From Botryosphaeria dothidea (lineage: Eukaryota > Ascomycota > Dothideomycetes > Botryosphaeriales > Botryosphaeriaceae), in NCBI GenBank assembly GCA_011503125.2, contig WWBZ02000016.1:4898001-4962000 (forward strand): a stretch of 64,000 nucleotides of DNA. The letters run 5' to 3'. This document shows, one piece after another, positions 45,535 to 57,167 of the stretch. How positions within the stretch are numbered: the stretch's first letter is position 1; each line of letters opens with the position of its first letter. A model generated the notes under the pieces. The model did not search any database. It was not told where the DNA came from and saw nothing but the letters and a program-made list of their open reading frames with translations. Both the position numbers and the translations under genes were made by a program.

Positions 45535-47976
45535 GACGATGGAGGGTGTGGGTTGTAGATGGAAAAGTGATATTCTTCGACTCTGCTCTATGCGGTTGGT
45601 TCTGGACGTGACTATTGATTTTTTTTCTGTGTGCACGTGAAGGGGCCGCGTATGCGGATACCACGTCCTCGTGATCAGGAACGGCCGTACGTCTGCTGTC
45701 ACATCCCGAAAAGTAAAATGTTTTTCTGTATTTCAAAATGAAGGACAACGGTGGCTGTGTGGGTTTCTTCCTGAACATGGTGTCTGTCCTGCATGATTAC
45801 GCACAAGCTATCAACTTCACTGATCCTGGTCCAGGAAATGACAACTGTCTTGGGCTACTTTGACCCTCGTCTCACGTTCACCAAGGCAAGCTCGGGTTCC
45901 TCCCCAGTCCTCCACACGCAGGCTCCTTGGTGAGACCCAGTAGTTGAGATGAGTGGTGGAATGCAACCCTGTGCGTCGGTGGTGCAGGGCAGCATCGCTG
46001 TTCGTCAAACCTCCGCGTCCGCGTCCGCGGACGGGCCGGAAGGACGGAGTTTTGTAGTTGCAAAGGCATCCAGACAGTTCTTTGCTTGGTTGAGCAGTAC
46101 CGCTGTCGCTGCCGCCGCCGTTGTTGTCTTCGGAAATGGATTGCTGGGCGTGTTTAAGTAGGGTGGGATTGTCTTTCGTGGGGGCTCTGCACGGGGCGGC
46201 GCTCCACGTGGTTGGGGTTGGTGTTGTGGAAGTTGACACGGGTGCTGGGTGGCGGGTGATGTGCGGCTTTGGGGGGAGGAGGGTTTAAGAGGGGCTTCGT
46301 TGAGGGTTTGGAAGTGTTGTCGTGCATGGTCTCTACTCCTTGGTTGGAGAGATGCAGAAGCGGACTGTTCGACTGTCTGTTTGTTTGTTTGTTCTTTTTT
46401 AGAGCCTTTTCTCGTTTTACTTTGCGGATGTCTTCCCAGGATGTACGGACTTCCGAATATGGGCTTGATCTCAGAGGTCTGGGTGATGAGCCACAGCATT
46501 TAGCTCCGGGGGTAGTGTATAGTGATGTGGCTTATGGATGGAGGGGATCTTCGGTCAGCCAATGCACGAATGTCGGCGGGGCAGGGCCTAGAGGCTTCGA
46601 AATTTCTGGCGAAGGAAGCCAAAACCACTAAGTGAAATAGTCTTCACCGCAATGGTTCAGGCTAGCCGCGTCAAAGGACTGCTGAATCAGATCTGAATCT
46701 GATTCAGCTTATTGCGAATTCGACCGGCACTCTGCCATCAACCTAAAGTAGGAGAAGTGCCACTCTCACGGGATATGTAGAGTGCATCCGATCTCCCGTG
46801 ACTGGTTGGCAGGGAAGTCATGAGACTGTTGGGTGTAGGGGTTCGTCGATACCCGCGGCTTTCTTAAAAGCGGTTTGATCTCCCTGGTTTTCTGTCCTTA
46901 GCTCTCCATTTCTCATGAGGGATGTCGGCGGATTGTATGAATAGAGCCGGGCACTGTCTCTCTCCGCGGCAGGAAAAGAAGAATGACCACCCTGGAGGTG
47001 GTTCTTTTTTTCTCCATGTACAAATCGTCAATTTCTTATTTTAGCAAGATCCTTAGTGACTCTCTGCAAAACAAAGTAATTCTGGGGGCCGATCTTACGC
47101 ATCAAATGTGTTTTGCAACGTGGTTACTCCACAAAAGCGGACCATGAACAGTCTATTCGTGTATCCTGCTGTGTTGCACGACACATCCACGTCAGAAAGT
47201 GAACGCGCATTTCGGCGCGCAGAGATAGTCCGATTCGCCGGCCCCGGTCTACTGTGTAACTGAATTATGTAATGAAAGGTCAAGTTCACAGGTTAATAAT
47301 ACGGACATTGGGGAATTGTTTCGCTGCAGCTCAGGGATGCCGCACTGCGTCTCCATACTCGAAAGGAGGACTCCAGTTCTTCTATGCTACTGTTCATGCA
47401 CCCCGCCATACCTTGTAGTTCTCCCGCCCTGCCTGGATCAGATCGTGGTGTACGTACTCATTTAGCGAATATCACATCATCTTTCACTATCTGTGGAATT
47501 CACGAGCGGATCATTTTACCTCCCAACAAACCGAGTGGCCATCAGCGCAGCTGGTGTATGGGTGTTTTGTGCCTGGCCTTTGCTCGGGTTTACACGGGGT
47601 GGAAGTAGAGAACTCACTCGGGCAGAGTAACCAGCGTCAGGGACAAACTTGCAACGAGGTCTCAACACTTCTTCAGGAAAACGAGTGGACTATCCATGGT
47701 ATGCTCAACGAGACTCCAAATATTGTCCGGTCGTTTCTGTGAAACCGTTGTGATAGGAAGAGTAGATGTTCCTGCCAAGCAGCTGTAGTTCAGCGCGTCA
47801 CGGTCATCAAGGTCTCCAAAATGACCCTTCGGAGATCTCAGGGCACATAATTGACTCTTATTTAGCTTGTTCGTTGAGACGCTGTTCGTCCATTTTGTGA
47901 TGTTTCGCCGAAAGCCGAAGAACGACGACGCGCGCACACGCGAAAAAAAAAGGATCCGCTAACCAAAAATGTCAAA
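45535..47976. other. Long intergenic region, no gene recognised
   Basis: About 2.4 kb. It marks the change from the GC-rich gene block to a second accessory region. Open frames on both strands (for example 46005-46499) have Gln/Pro/Ser-rich or random-looking translations with no motif. No element ends with target duplications were found. Confidence 0.45.
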
Positions 47977-48096
47977 ACGTACAACAGCCGGGATTCCCCA
48001 ATGGTCACCCACTTGAGTACTAATCGGCCGGTTCGCAGCTTGAGTGTCGGCTGAGCGGACGGGAAGCCCTATATTCTGCGACCTATGGTCGTACGT
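47977..48096 (-). rRNA. Dispersed 5S rRNA gene, divergent copy
   Basis: Reading the minus strand from 48096 gives ACGTACGACCATAGGT, then TTCCCGTCCGCTCAGCC, CCGGCCGATTAGTACT, GTGGGTGACCATTGGGGAAT and GTTGTACGTTTT. These are the fungal 5S rRNA blocks in order over about 120 bases. The ends can pair (ACGTACGAC with GTTGTACGT) and a TTTT terminator for RNA polymerase III follows. Several normally conserved positions differ, for example TACTCAAGTGGG where TACTTGGGTGGG is usual. Filamentous ascomycetes carry dispersed 5S genes of several types, and many are diverged pseudogenes. Exact ends are plus or minus two bases. Confidence 0.82.
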
Positions 48097-48294
48097 GGAA
48101 TAAAATCTTGATAAATATGAATATATCTTTGAAAAAAAATCACTGGGAACTCATCTGCCCGGACACACTGAAACTGCTATGACTCCGAGTCTGACGATAC
48201 TAAAGATAGACAAAAGTGCTGTACTGGTATTTCGCCGATCTCTCCGTTGACACCGTTAACAAAGTACTTCATGGCTGTAAAAACGCCAGCTTAT

Positions 48295-50505
48295 TCAATA
48301 TTCCATGAGCCCCTCCCAACCGAGTGCTCTGAACCCCCCTTGAGACGAACAACGTCTTTTCATTTGGATCATTCTCTTGCCCTCCTTCTTAGGTGGACCG
48401 TCAAACGCCTGCCAGACGAAATCGGTTGCCGCTGGGCTGGTCACCAACAATTTGATTGTTGGGCCTTTGCGCTGCTGAACAAGCTCATTGATACGCACAA
48501 TGACCATAGCCAAATCTGTGCTTCTTGCGCTATCTTCATAGAAGCTGATGGCATCCAGAATGATGAATAGAACCGCATCTTGAGAAATTTCCATCACAAG
48601 TTGAGCAAACAGATCAAGAGTAGTTGTAATATCCGTGAGGTGGTCCATGAGTTCTGAGAGCAATGATGGATTTATCTCATGGCGTCGATTGTTTTCAAGG
48701 TCGATCAGTTGCAGGACAAGACTCAGTGTAAGACCAAAAGGGGTCGAGTCCAAGCCAAATGCCTCGTCAGTGTGCTCTCCGCAGAAGAAAGCTAAGGGAA
48801 CCATCTCAGTCGTCCAGTTCCACAATTCAGTCTTGGTGTACAACGTCTCAAAGAGCTTTGCCGACACAAAGCTGGTGTGAGACTGAGGAGAATGTGTACC
48901 ATTTCCGTGAACCAGAAGCGCTGAGGAATCAGGAGACCGAAGCCAATCGTTGAAGTCTGGATCCTGCAGTAAGGACACAGCACGATCCTGATCGTCCTCG
49001 TCCATAGAGTTTCTTAGATTCAGGAGATTTTCACAATCCTCAGCAATAAGATGAGGGTTGAAGTGGTACATTCTTAGCAGATCCTCGACTTTTGGCACAT
49101 TTTGAATTTTGCGAATCCGTGCCGGAGTTTTGGCGTCAGTTTCTCGTCCTGCTTCTCTGAACTTCAGTGACATGTACACCGTGGGAGCTGCAGGCTTTGT
49201 TTACCTTGTCTTTTGTAACCTTGAACTTCGCTTAGAAGCATTACAGAGACCTGGGTCAGCGCATCGATTTTCGCAGATTGCTCGGCGATCTTTGCCGATT
49301 GTTCAGCTTGGTTGTCTTCGATATAATCAAACCGTCTTTCCACTACGTAGAAATTATTATTCAAAGCAATGGTCATGCTCCTTTTAGCTGAACTTACTGA
49401 ACTTGCCTCTTTGAAGGCCTTCTGCGCTCAAAAGTGAAAACAATCCTTTAAATTGCTCCTCATTTCGGAGTGCCAGGCATTTGAAGGAGATATCAGCCTG
49501 GGTTTTGAAGCGTTCAGACTTCTTCCTGATAAGCTCTATCTTTTCAGTTATTGTCTGCTCATACGTAGCAGGCTTCAAAAGGCCTTTGCCGATTTTCTCT
49601 GTGAGCTTGTCAACACGAGTATCCAGGCCTCTGCTGAAACTGAACCACTGACTTGCAGGCGCGACTTCAAACCACTGAATCATGGCTTCCACAGCTTGGA
49701 GTACCGCAACAGACAGAGCGGAATTTGATCGGTGTAAGTCTTCAGTCATATAAGTTTTGTCAAGCATGCCCATTAGTCGGCACTTCTCATTGAGTACACA
49801 TGGAATGTCTTCCAATGCATCCAGAATGGTTTGTCGAACTGCTCCGATTCTCTCCGCCGCCTATGAGATATCAGTACACCTTGGTGACCCCCGTTAACAG
49901 ACCTTCAAGTTGAGTTCAAAACTTACCGCGCAGACAAGCTTCAAACCACCAGTAAGCGATGACAGATAGTGATCTTGTGATGGTATGAGAGCTATGAAGA
50001 ACTTCGCATTCTTTGCATTGATACCGAATTTGCGGAAGCCTTCCCGTATTCGGCCAAATCTTCCCTCGGTCTTTCCGACAACGTATTCCTCTTTAGCGTC
50101 CTCCAGTGCATCTGATGCAGCATCAAGCAGATTCTCCACCTCCCTCCAAGAATGATTTGCTGTCGTGTCAAAACCAAGTTTTTCTTTCAACGATGACTTT
50201 TCAATGGTCTCTTGGAGGCGTGTCTGTGCCTCTACGCAGCCGGAATATAAGCTCTCCAACTGACTCTCAGTCAAGGGCACGTGCCGGATATTGGTGACGT
50301 TGCTATTAATCGACACTCCCAGCTCCCCGAATCTTTTCTGGACGATAGCCTCTACCTCTTGCCGGGTGTCCAGAGCTGGGTGTGTCGAGCCGTGCACCCT
50401 GAGGCGCATGAACTCGAATACAACGTCCCGAAGAGATCGTCGGGGTCTTGCGTTCACAACCACCTCTTGACTGGCATTAGACATCTCTGCAATAGTTTGC
50501 GACAT
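48295..50505 (-). CDS. DUF7708/STAND-like fungal protein with degenerate P-loop region
   Basis: Proposed join on the minus strand: 50505..49927, 49860..49398, 49342..49205, 49148..48295, giving 677 residues in frame. The N-terminal half matches, from memory, the DUF7708 type found on fungal STAND (NLR-like) proteins: FFIALIPSQDHYLSSLTGGL, then RQTILDALEDIPCVLNEKCR. A short coiled-coil heptad stretch NQAEQSAKIAEQSAKIDALT follows. Next comes a P-loop-like region: SSALLVHGNGTHSPQSHTSF, then LAFFCGEHTDEA and a Walker-B-like AVLFIILDAISFYED. The canonical GKT/S is absent, so nucleotide binding is doubtful. No C-terminal repeats follow. The third intron (49149-49204) is the least certain. It is divergent from the AAA ATPase gene across 1.1 kb. 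A role in non-self recognition is inferred. Confidence 0.75.
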
Positions 50506-51585
50506 ACTGCAGGGAGAACAGTTGTGAGGATGATGAGAATCCCGGAAGCCGCGGACACAGAAGACGGGAAAACACTGTTCGAACAGTGGCTCGGCGGGAT
50601 TTACCCATGAGATCAAGAAGAGTGAGAGTGACCAAGTAGAGCCCCAAAGAAAACAGCAGGCGATTTCGTTACGTGTTATCATTTGACGCTTGCCCGCGGC
50701 ATTTATCGTCTGCACGCGCGTTGCGCAAGGAAGATCTTCCTCAGCCCGTCAGCAGTACCTTCTACCTTATTTTAGCTATCATTTGTCTGAAACACTCCGG
50801 TTCAAAGACTCTTCGGAGTCTTAACATTGTAGCATCTCCGTACGACACTTCATCACAGACATAACTCTGCAAGACTGTTTCAACAGCATGGAAAAGGCCA
50901 CGTCGCGCGCGAAGATTTCACATGCCAGTGGAAGTTCAGCGCTGCTCTCGAGTCGTGCCTTGTGTTTGATCTTTATTTAGTCGTGGGGGCCAGACGGTGA
51001 TCTTGTTCATTGAGCCTACAAGATATGCACGTGCGCACGTGCCGGTGATAGCATCATCTTAATATCCACCACTCAAATCTTCGGTTCGGCTTACGGCTGA
51101 TGCGGGATTCCGCTTTGGTGTTATCGTTTGGTGTAATCAATACTCTCAGGCCTCTCCTACCCCACTTTTGGCCGCGTCGAGCCCCGCTGTGCACACAAGG
51201 CTGAACAATTTGCATCCATTGATGTCCCACCCTCGCGGGGGCTTACTTCTTTTGGTCTGGTGATCGTTGGCCTGGATAACCTAGGCACCAGTGAATTTGC
51301 GCCACTTCTGCGTCCTTTCGCCATTCAGAATTCATTTGAGGAGACCAGTCCATGTCGCATGCTGTGGCATCCCTTGGCGCTTAGGAAGTTCTGTGGCTGC
51401 AGCTGGCGGCATCCTTCCGCGCAAGGCGTATGCATGGTGCTACAAACATGTCGGAGCTGAGGCTCATCAACAGCAAGATAAGACCATGAAAATTGCGCCG
51501 CGACAACTAGCCTTGTCCTTCAACGATTTGGGACAGTGCACAGCAACCAGGAGCACGCTGTTGATGACCTACTGAACTGACCGCA
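50506..51585. promoter_or_regulatory. Shared divergent promoter region
   Basis: 1,080 bp separate the start codons of the STAND-like gene (leftward) and the AAA ATPase gene (rightward). No gene or repeat element is seen in it. It contains the double-CACGTG palindrome listed separately. A shared region of this kind would allow joint regulation, though nothing shows that directly. Confidence 0.45.
51027..51042. promoter_or_regulatory. 16-bp perfect palindrome with two CACGTG boxes
   Basis: The sequence GCACGTGCGCACGTGC reads the same on both strands and contains two CACGTG (G-box/E-box) sites at 51028-51033 and 51036-51041, two bases apart. In fungi such sites bind bHLH or bZIP-type factors. 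It lies roughly midway between the two divergent genes, so it could act on both. Function is inferred from motif and place. Confidence 0.4.
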
Positions 51586-54500
51586 ATGCCTCCTGAACGA
51601 TCCTTAGCTGATCAAAGTAAAGCTTTGAAAACTCTCGACAACTTCACGGACCTCAGCATGACAGAACCCACTAGCAAATCCACGAATGTGGTCGGTACAG
51701 GCCCTGACACTGCCGGAGCCGGGATGGAGAATAATGACGCCCAGCTATCATCAGAGGTATCTACTCGAGTAGATGAGGTGATAATTACAGTTACAGAACC
51801 TGGAAATAATCCAAAAGACGAAGAGCAGCCATCTCAGTCACAATCAGACGTCGAAGTGTTGAAACGTGTTGTTGCTAGTCTCACAAGCAAATTTGAAGAG
51901 ATGGAATCCAAAATGGAAAAGCTGGCTTCTGAGAAAAAATCAGGAGATGCTGGAAAGTATGTCAAGATGTGCTCTCCGGACCATACAGTCTACTGACAGA
52001 AGCTCCAAGGGAAGGCGAAGACAAAAAGCCGAAAACCGAGTTCGACAAAATTGAACTGAAAACGGAGATCAAACGCATGTCCATGGATCAGTGGCAGCCT
52101 TCCAGGGGATTCGACCGTATCGACATCAGATCAAACGTGCTTGTGGTCTACTACAAGACTGTCGTGCAGAGCAAAAAGGACAATACAGACTCTCCGGCCC
52201 CTCGAAATACCAAACAAGTTCCTCAACGAGTTCAAATCAATTCACGGCCGCTTCTCGACGAATTGGAATTTATCACGGGCACAACAATGGCCAGAGTTCC
52301 TTGCGTCATGATCCCTCCTTTCAAAGTATTCGTCTCTCTACGGGACAAGATCAAGCAGGAGATGGAAGCGAAGAAGAAGGCGCTGAGCCAGGAGAGCCAC
52401 TCAGACGCGGAGCCGACCGAGGTGACTCCAGTCACTCTGGATCAACATAACGCTGCAGCCGAGAAGGAACGCCAAAAAACTGCAGCTAGCCACATGGAGT
52501 GCCTCCTGAATTTTATCGACACTGAACTCAAAGACACTTTGGAGCTTCGCAAAGAGATTGAAAATGGGACCCTCCAGAAGATTGCGTTCGACGAACTTTG
52601 GCATCTCTTCCGTCCTGGAGATGTTGTCTTCTCAGCCATTCGGACTTCCAAGGAATACAAGGAGCTCTCGTATCAGCGTGCGTTCCGCGTACACGCTGTA
52701 TCCGGCGGACGTCCAAACATCAGTGGGAAAGCACAGCTTTCCAACGGCCAAAGCGCTCACTCGCAGTCGGGGAACGCTGAAAGCGAAGCGCAAAACACAA
52801 GAGACTTGATAGAAAAGCCGGCGCAATCCGCATGGGCCTTGTTGCGGCTTGGTCTCCATTATATTGATTATGACGGCTTAAACGTCGGTCCGCAGGGGGT
52901 GGATGAGTTCTCGGCCAACATCCGAAAGTACGAGGGGAAGAAGGACATTCTGGATCTCGAGTTCTACCCGGCCAAATTTCATCCGAAGCGTATCGAGATA
53001 TATGAAAAGCTTGTTGAACGGGGGGCTCGAGTCAAGAATCTGCTCACTCCTTCCCACAAGATGTATGACGCGCTTTCCACCGACGTCAATGATCCCGAAC
53101 ACGTCAATGGAGAAGTCATTGTCGACTTTCGGACAGGCTATACTATGGCCGATAGGAGTAGACTGAGAATCCTCGACATAGGGGGAACGAACATAGTACC
53201 TATGTTGAGTACTAACGAGACATTTGAGTTGACGGGGTGTGGAACTCGAGAGTGTCTGGGCTGCACTAACAACTACGATGACACACTGTTCGACAGAAAG
53301 GTTCATGACGACTACTACGTAGACTACTACCCCGAGTCGCTCGAATTTGAAGAGAGCGAACACGAGATTACCAAGGAATACCTCTTGCTCATGTCTAGAG
53401 ATGTCCTTGCCTATGCTCTGAGGAGTAGAAAGTGGCGTGAGTATCACAGCCCTGCCCAGTGTACTATTGCTTACCCTCTTTGATTCATCAGACTATCTTG
53501 ATGTAGACCAGATCCTAGACATCAACGAAGAGAATGCCAAGAGAGAAAGTGGATTCGAGGAACTGGTCATCAATGAACGGAACAAAAAACTCGTTCTCGC
53601 GCTCGTTGAATCCCACTTTTCCGACGTGCGTCCTGCAGATGACCATCTGACTATGGGCAACGTTGTTCCAGTCCCTCCTGAGAAGCGCAGCCCATTGACG
53701 TCCATGGACCTCGTCCAAGGAAAGGGGAGAGGGTTGGTCATTCTGCTCCACGGCGTACCAGGAGTGGGAAAGACCTCAACAGCGGAAACCGTAGCGGCTT
53801 ATACAAAGAAGCCACTGTACCCAATAACGTGCGGCGACATCGGAGAATCGGCGGAAAAGGTTGAGGTCAATCTCGAGAGACACTTCAAGTTAGCCAATCA
53901 GTGGGGTTGCGTGTTACTGCTCGACGAAGCAGATGTTTTCCTAGCGAAAAGAGAGAGCAAGGACATTAAAAGGAACGCCATGGTATCTGGTACGAAGGAA
54001 ATCTCATTATACCATATTTGCAGCTGCTAACCAATCTTCAGTCTTCCTTCGCACTCTGGAATACTACTCCGGGATTCTGTTCTTGACAACCAATCGCGTT
54101 GGCGTCATCGACGAGGCATTCAAGTCCCGCATCCGGCTACAGCTGTACTACCCGCACTTGGACAAACTATCCACAACCCGGATCTGGGAGAACTCGCTGA
54201 ACCTGATCCAGAGGAGCAACGAACATGCAGAAATCAAAATTGGGTTCAACCGGAAGAAGCTGCTGGAATACTCCGAGCGTCACTTCGAGGAGAACTTGAA
54301 CATTGAGCCCCGTAAAGGACCTTCCGCCACTAGCTGGAATGGGAGACAGATCCGAAACGCATTCCAGACAGCCATTGCAATCGCGCAGTATGATCGGCTG
54401 CAGAATATCAAGAATGCCATCACGGATGAGCATCTGTCCGAAGCGGAGGCCAAGGCAAAGTACAATAAGATCATGCTCACGAAGGCCCATTTCAAGCAGG

Positions 54501-54742
54501 TCGCAGATATCAATAGGGATTACTACGACTATGTCAAGAAAATCTACCGGGGCAAGGACGATGATGATTTGGCTTACTCCGAGCAGCTCAGGGCCCCCGA
54601 TGGTCCTCCGACACCATCTCCTTTCCAGGCGGCAATGAAGAGTAGGCTAGCAAGTCCGGCTACCAGTACCAAAGCAGATAGACCGCGACCAACAACGTAC
54701 AGCTCCTCTGAAGATGACGGAGGTGATGATGAGAATGAATGA
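51586..54742 (+). CDS. AAA+ ATPase of the fungal DUF7025-type family
   Basis: Proposed join 51586..51956, 52010..53436, 53492..53989, 54042..54742, giving 998 residues in frame. The N-terminal 130 residues are acidic and end in a coiled coil (VASLTSKFEEMESKMEKLAS). The large middle region holds the DUF7025-like part (RVPCVMIPPFKVFVSLRDKI, DELWHLFRPGDVVFS). The AAA domain has Walker A HGVPGVGKTSTAETVA (K693), Walker B GCVLLLDEADVFL, then GILFLTTNRVGVIDEAFKSR as sensor/arginine-finger region. The C-terminus is acidic and Ser-rich. This large-protein type is abundant in filamentous ascomycetes and usually unstudied. The first acceptor (CCAAG at 52009) was chosen for frame and is less certain. 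It faces the STAND-like gene head to head. Confidence 0.88.
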
Positions 54743-54815
54743 GAAGATTGATCTCACGGGATTCAATGTAGCTTTCCTCAATGATATCTCAGTATCACAC
54801 TACGTGGTATGCTCT

Positions 54816-55065
54816 TGTTGGATTTGAGAGTGAAGAGTTGTGAGGTCAGAAAAGAGAGTAGATTCTGCCTGTCTCCTGAGAGGGAGGTCGGTAGGCTTGC
54901 TTATATACATAAAAGAGTGTTTGGATAACCGAGGAGAATAGAAGCCGATATCGATATCCGAAGCTTGTGAATATGAGGAGTAGTGAGGAGGTGGCAAATG
55001 AAGATGTTGATCTTGATACCCAAAAGAATGTGACGCCTGAGGCAGTAAGGTAAAATAGTCTGACA
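54816..55065 (+). mobile_element. Solo LTR, family D copy 2 (250 bp)
   Basis: Starts TGTTGGATTTGAGAGTG, ends AGTCTGACA and is flanked by the perfect 5-bp duplication GCTCT (54811-54815 and 55066-55070). It matches the copy at 19472-19711 at both ends, with a diverged middle. It lies only 40 bp from the 3' end of the HET gene on the right and about 70 bp past the stop of the AAA ATPase gene, so it may supply or alter their transcript ends. Confidence 0.9.
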
Positions 55066-55106
55066 GCTCTCAATATGCAATTAAAACCAGAAGCTTCCAG
55101 ATCTAC

Positions 55107-57167
55107 CTAACGAAGCTGTGTGTCGATTGAATCCAACCTCTGCTGCTCCCAAACGGACCTCTCGACCCGACCAACACCCTCCCGAACCACATGGTCGTCG
55201 TTCCATTTCACCCACAGCACATTGTAGAACTCATACACGCCGTCCTTTTTAGTGATATCCTGCCAATGCAGGTCCGCGAGCATGGTGGTCGGCTTGCCGC
55301 TTTCGCAATCCTGTTTCGCGCTGCCTTTCGACACGGCGACGAGCTCGCATGGTTCACCGAAGGGGGCATTCTGGCCGTCAACGTTCAGAAGGAGAATCCC
55401 AGCCCATCTTCCATTTTCGCCTGCAAGGAGAACCATCGTCTCCGGCACGTTCTCAAACCTGCAAGGCTCCATGGTGAAGAACGCCCGATGGGTGCGCAGG
55501 CGGAGGTACGGCAGCCATATCTTCTGCTCATCTTCTGGCGGTAGTTCCGCAGCCGGTGGAAGAGGGTACCGGAAAAAGATATTTGGGGCTTTCTGGTTCG
55601 TGTAATATGTGTTCTGTCCTGTAGTTTTACGTGTCCATCCCGCAGAAATTGAGGATTGTTTTTCTCCGTGCGTTCGAAAAATATGATAGTGATTCCGAAT
55701 CATCCGCTCCTGGCCGGCTTGGGGTCCGACTTGGGTCCATTCAACAAGAGGCTGAACTCTAAAGTCTTCCTTCGTCTGCAACTGAGTATCCGTAGCTCTG
55801 ACATAATCCTGGATAGGGTTGCCAGGGGTCCCATTGACGCGGCCGTGCCAGCCCAACCACGACCAACTCGGAAGACAGTACCCATTGTCCGCGCTCGGGT
55901 TGACCCGTCTAGTCACGAGTTCATTCGGCCACCACAGTAAAGTCAAGTCGAAGAAGAACTCGGGCAGACCGTAGAGAAATCCTGCCGGGAAAGACCGCTC
56001 AATCACCCTCTCCACGCCGCTGAACGCCACGTGTGCGTCCGCTTGGAATGACAACTCCCTCCAGTTGTAGTTGTAACAGAACAGCTCCCAAGCACTGAGA
56101 TCCGGCCATTTGATGAACGGGAGCTCGAAAAACTCATCGGGCATCCCATCTTTCGGCACTCCACACGTCTGCTCCTTCCAGAACGATGCCTGACACGCCC
56201 AAAAGACGGACTCGTTGGCAAACACCAGCTGCCTCGCGGACAGGTTGAGTTCCTGGTAGGTCCATCCCCTGGTGTGGTACTTGGACTCGTAGCCGACATC
56301 GGTCTCGGTCACGAGGGAACACTGCGGGAGATCGACCGCCTGCTGAAGAATGGCGCGCGGGCGTCCCACACCTCGGAGTCCGTGGTCGGCGTCATTGCCA
56401 TCGGCGGCGACGATGGTGCAGTACGCGTTCGCGTAGACGGCGTCCATTCGACTGATGGTGGTGTGCTTGGCCGGGTGGTCCTGGACGATGCAGAAGCGGT
56501 CGACCCAGAGATAGCGCTCGCCGAGCGCACGTACGAGCGTGATGGAGTCTTGAATGGTTTGCGGGATCGGGAAGATGGAGGATTTGGAAGTGAAGGCGCC
56601 TTTCTGCTTCAGGTCCTCCACGTTGGATATCTTGGTTTCGAGGATGTCCGGGATGTAGCCCCACAGATACGACAGGGCGAAGTACTTCGTCGTGCCCGGA
56701 CGTTGCACTAAACAGCCTTGCTCGACGTCGATGAGTAGTAGCTCTTTCAGCGGGTCGACTGCTTGCCAACCCGGGAGATTGTGGCATCGGCCGTGGTGGA
56801 ATTCGTCGCAGATGTCCAGCCACGTTCGGAGCCGCGCCACGTCGATGTGCGGGCTGTCTACCTTCATAAAGTCCTGCTCTTGGTTTCCCACGCTGCGCAA
56901 GTCCTTGAACCACTCAAAATCGACTCTCCCGCCGCGGTAAACATGCATAGAGAGTCTACTTTCGTCTCTGTGTAGGTGGAATTGTAGACCATCGTTTGAA
57001 TGTTTGTCGACGGTTACTTTGTCGTAGATGTCTATGATCTGCCGGCATGACGGGCATTCACCAGCTTTGTGTCGGACTTCATCAACTGAGCCCAAGTCAA
57101 ACGCAATGACGTGATCATTGTCATCATGTAACGAGCCCGAAACAAAGTTGCATATTCCGCAAGACAT
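55107..57167 (-). CDS. HET-domain protein (heterokaryon incompatibility type), intact
   Basis: A single-exon gene of 686 residues with the full HET motif series: KYFALSYLWG at 161-170, FPIPQTIQDSITLVRALGER near 199-218, YLWVDRFCIVQD at 219-230, MDAVYANAYCTIVAADG, then RGWTYQELNLSARQLVF near 305. The N-terminus has a Cys-rich start (MSCGICNF and GECPSCRQ). The C-terminal half is of the usual variable type, with CLPSWSWLGWHG. HET domains (TIR-like fold) execute incompatibility cell death when recognition fails. No stop or frameshift interrupts it, in contrast to the two HET relics at 10 and 14 kb. It ends next to a solo LTR and converges with the AAA ATPase gene. Confidence 0.93.
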   Translation of the reverse strand: MSCGICNFVSGSLHDDNDHVIAFDLGSVDEVRHKAGECPSCRQIIDIYDKVTVDKHSNDGLQFHLHRDESRLSMHVYRGGRVDFEWFKDLRSVGNQEQDFMKVDSPHIDVARLRTWLDICDEFHHGRCHNLPGWQAVDPLKELLLIDVEQGCLVQRPGTTKYFALSYLWGYIPDILETKISNVEDLKQKGAFTSKSSIFPIPQTIQDSITLVRALGERYLWVDRFCIVQDHPAKHTTISRMDAVYANAYCTIVAADGNDADHGLRGVGRPRAILQQAVDLPQCSLVTETDVGYESKYHTRGWTYQELNLSARQLVFANESVFWACQASFWKEQTCGVPKDGMPDEFFELPFIKWPDLSAWELFCYNYNWRELSFQADAHVAFSGVERVIERSFPAGFLYGLPEFFFDLTLLWWPNELVTRRVNPSADNGYCLPSWSWLGWHGRVNGTPGNPIQDYVRATDTQLQTKEDFRVQPLVEWTQVGPQAGQERMIRNHYHIFRTHGEKQSSISAGWTRKTTGQNTYYTNQKAPNIFFRYPLPPAAELPPEDEQKIWLPYLRLRTHRAFFTMEPCRFENVPETMVLLAGENGRWAGILLLNVDGQNAPFGEPCELVAVSKGSAKQDCESGKPTTMLADLHWQDITKKDGVYEFYNVLWVKWNDDHVVREGVGRVERSVWEQQRLDSIDTQLR

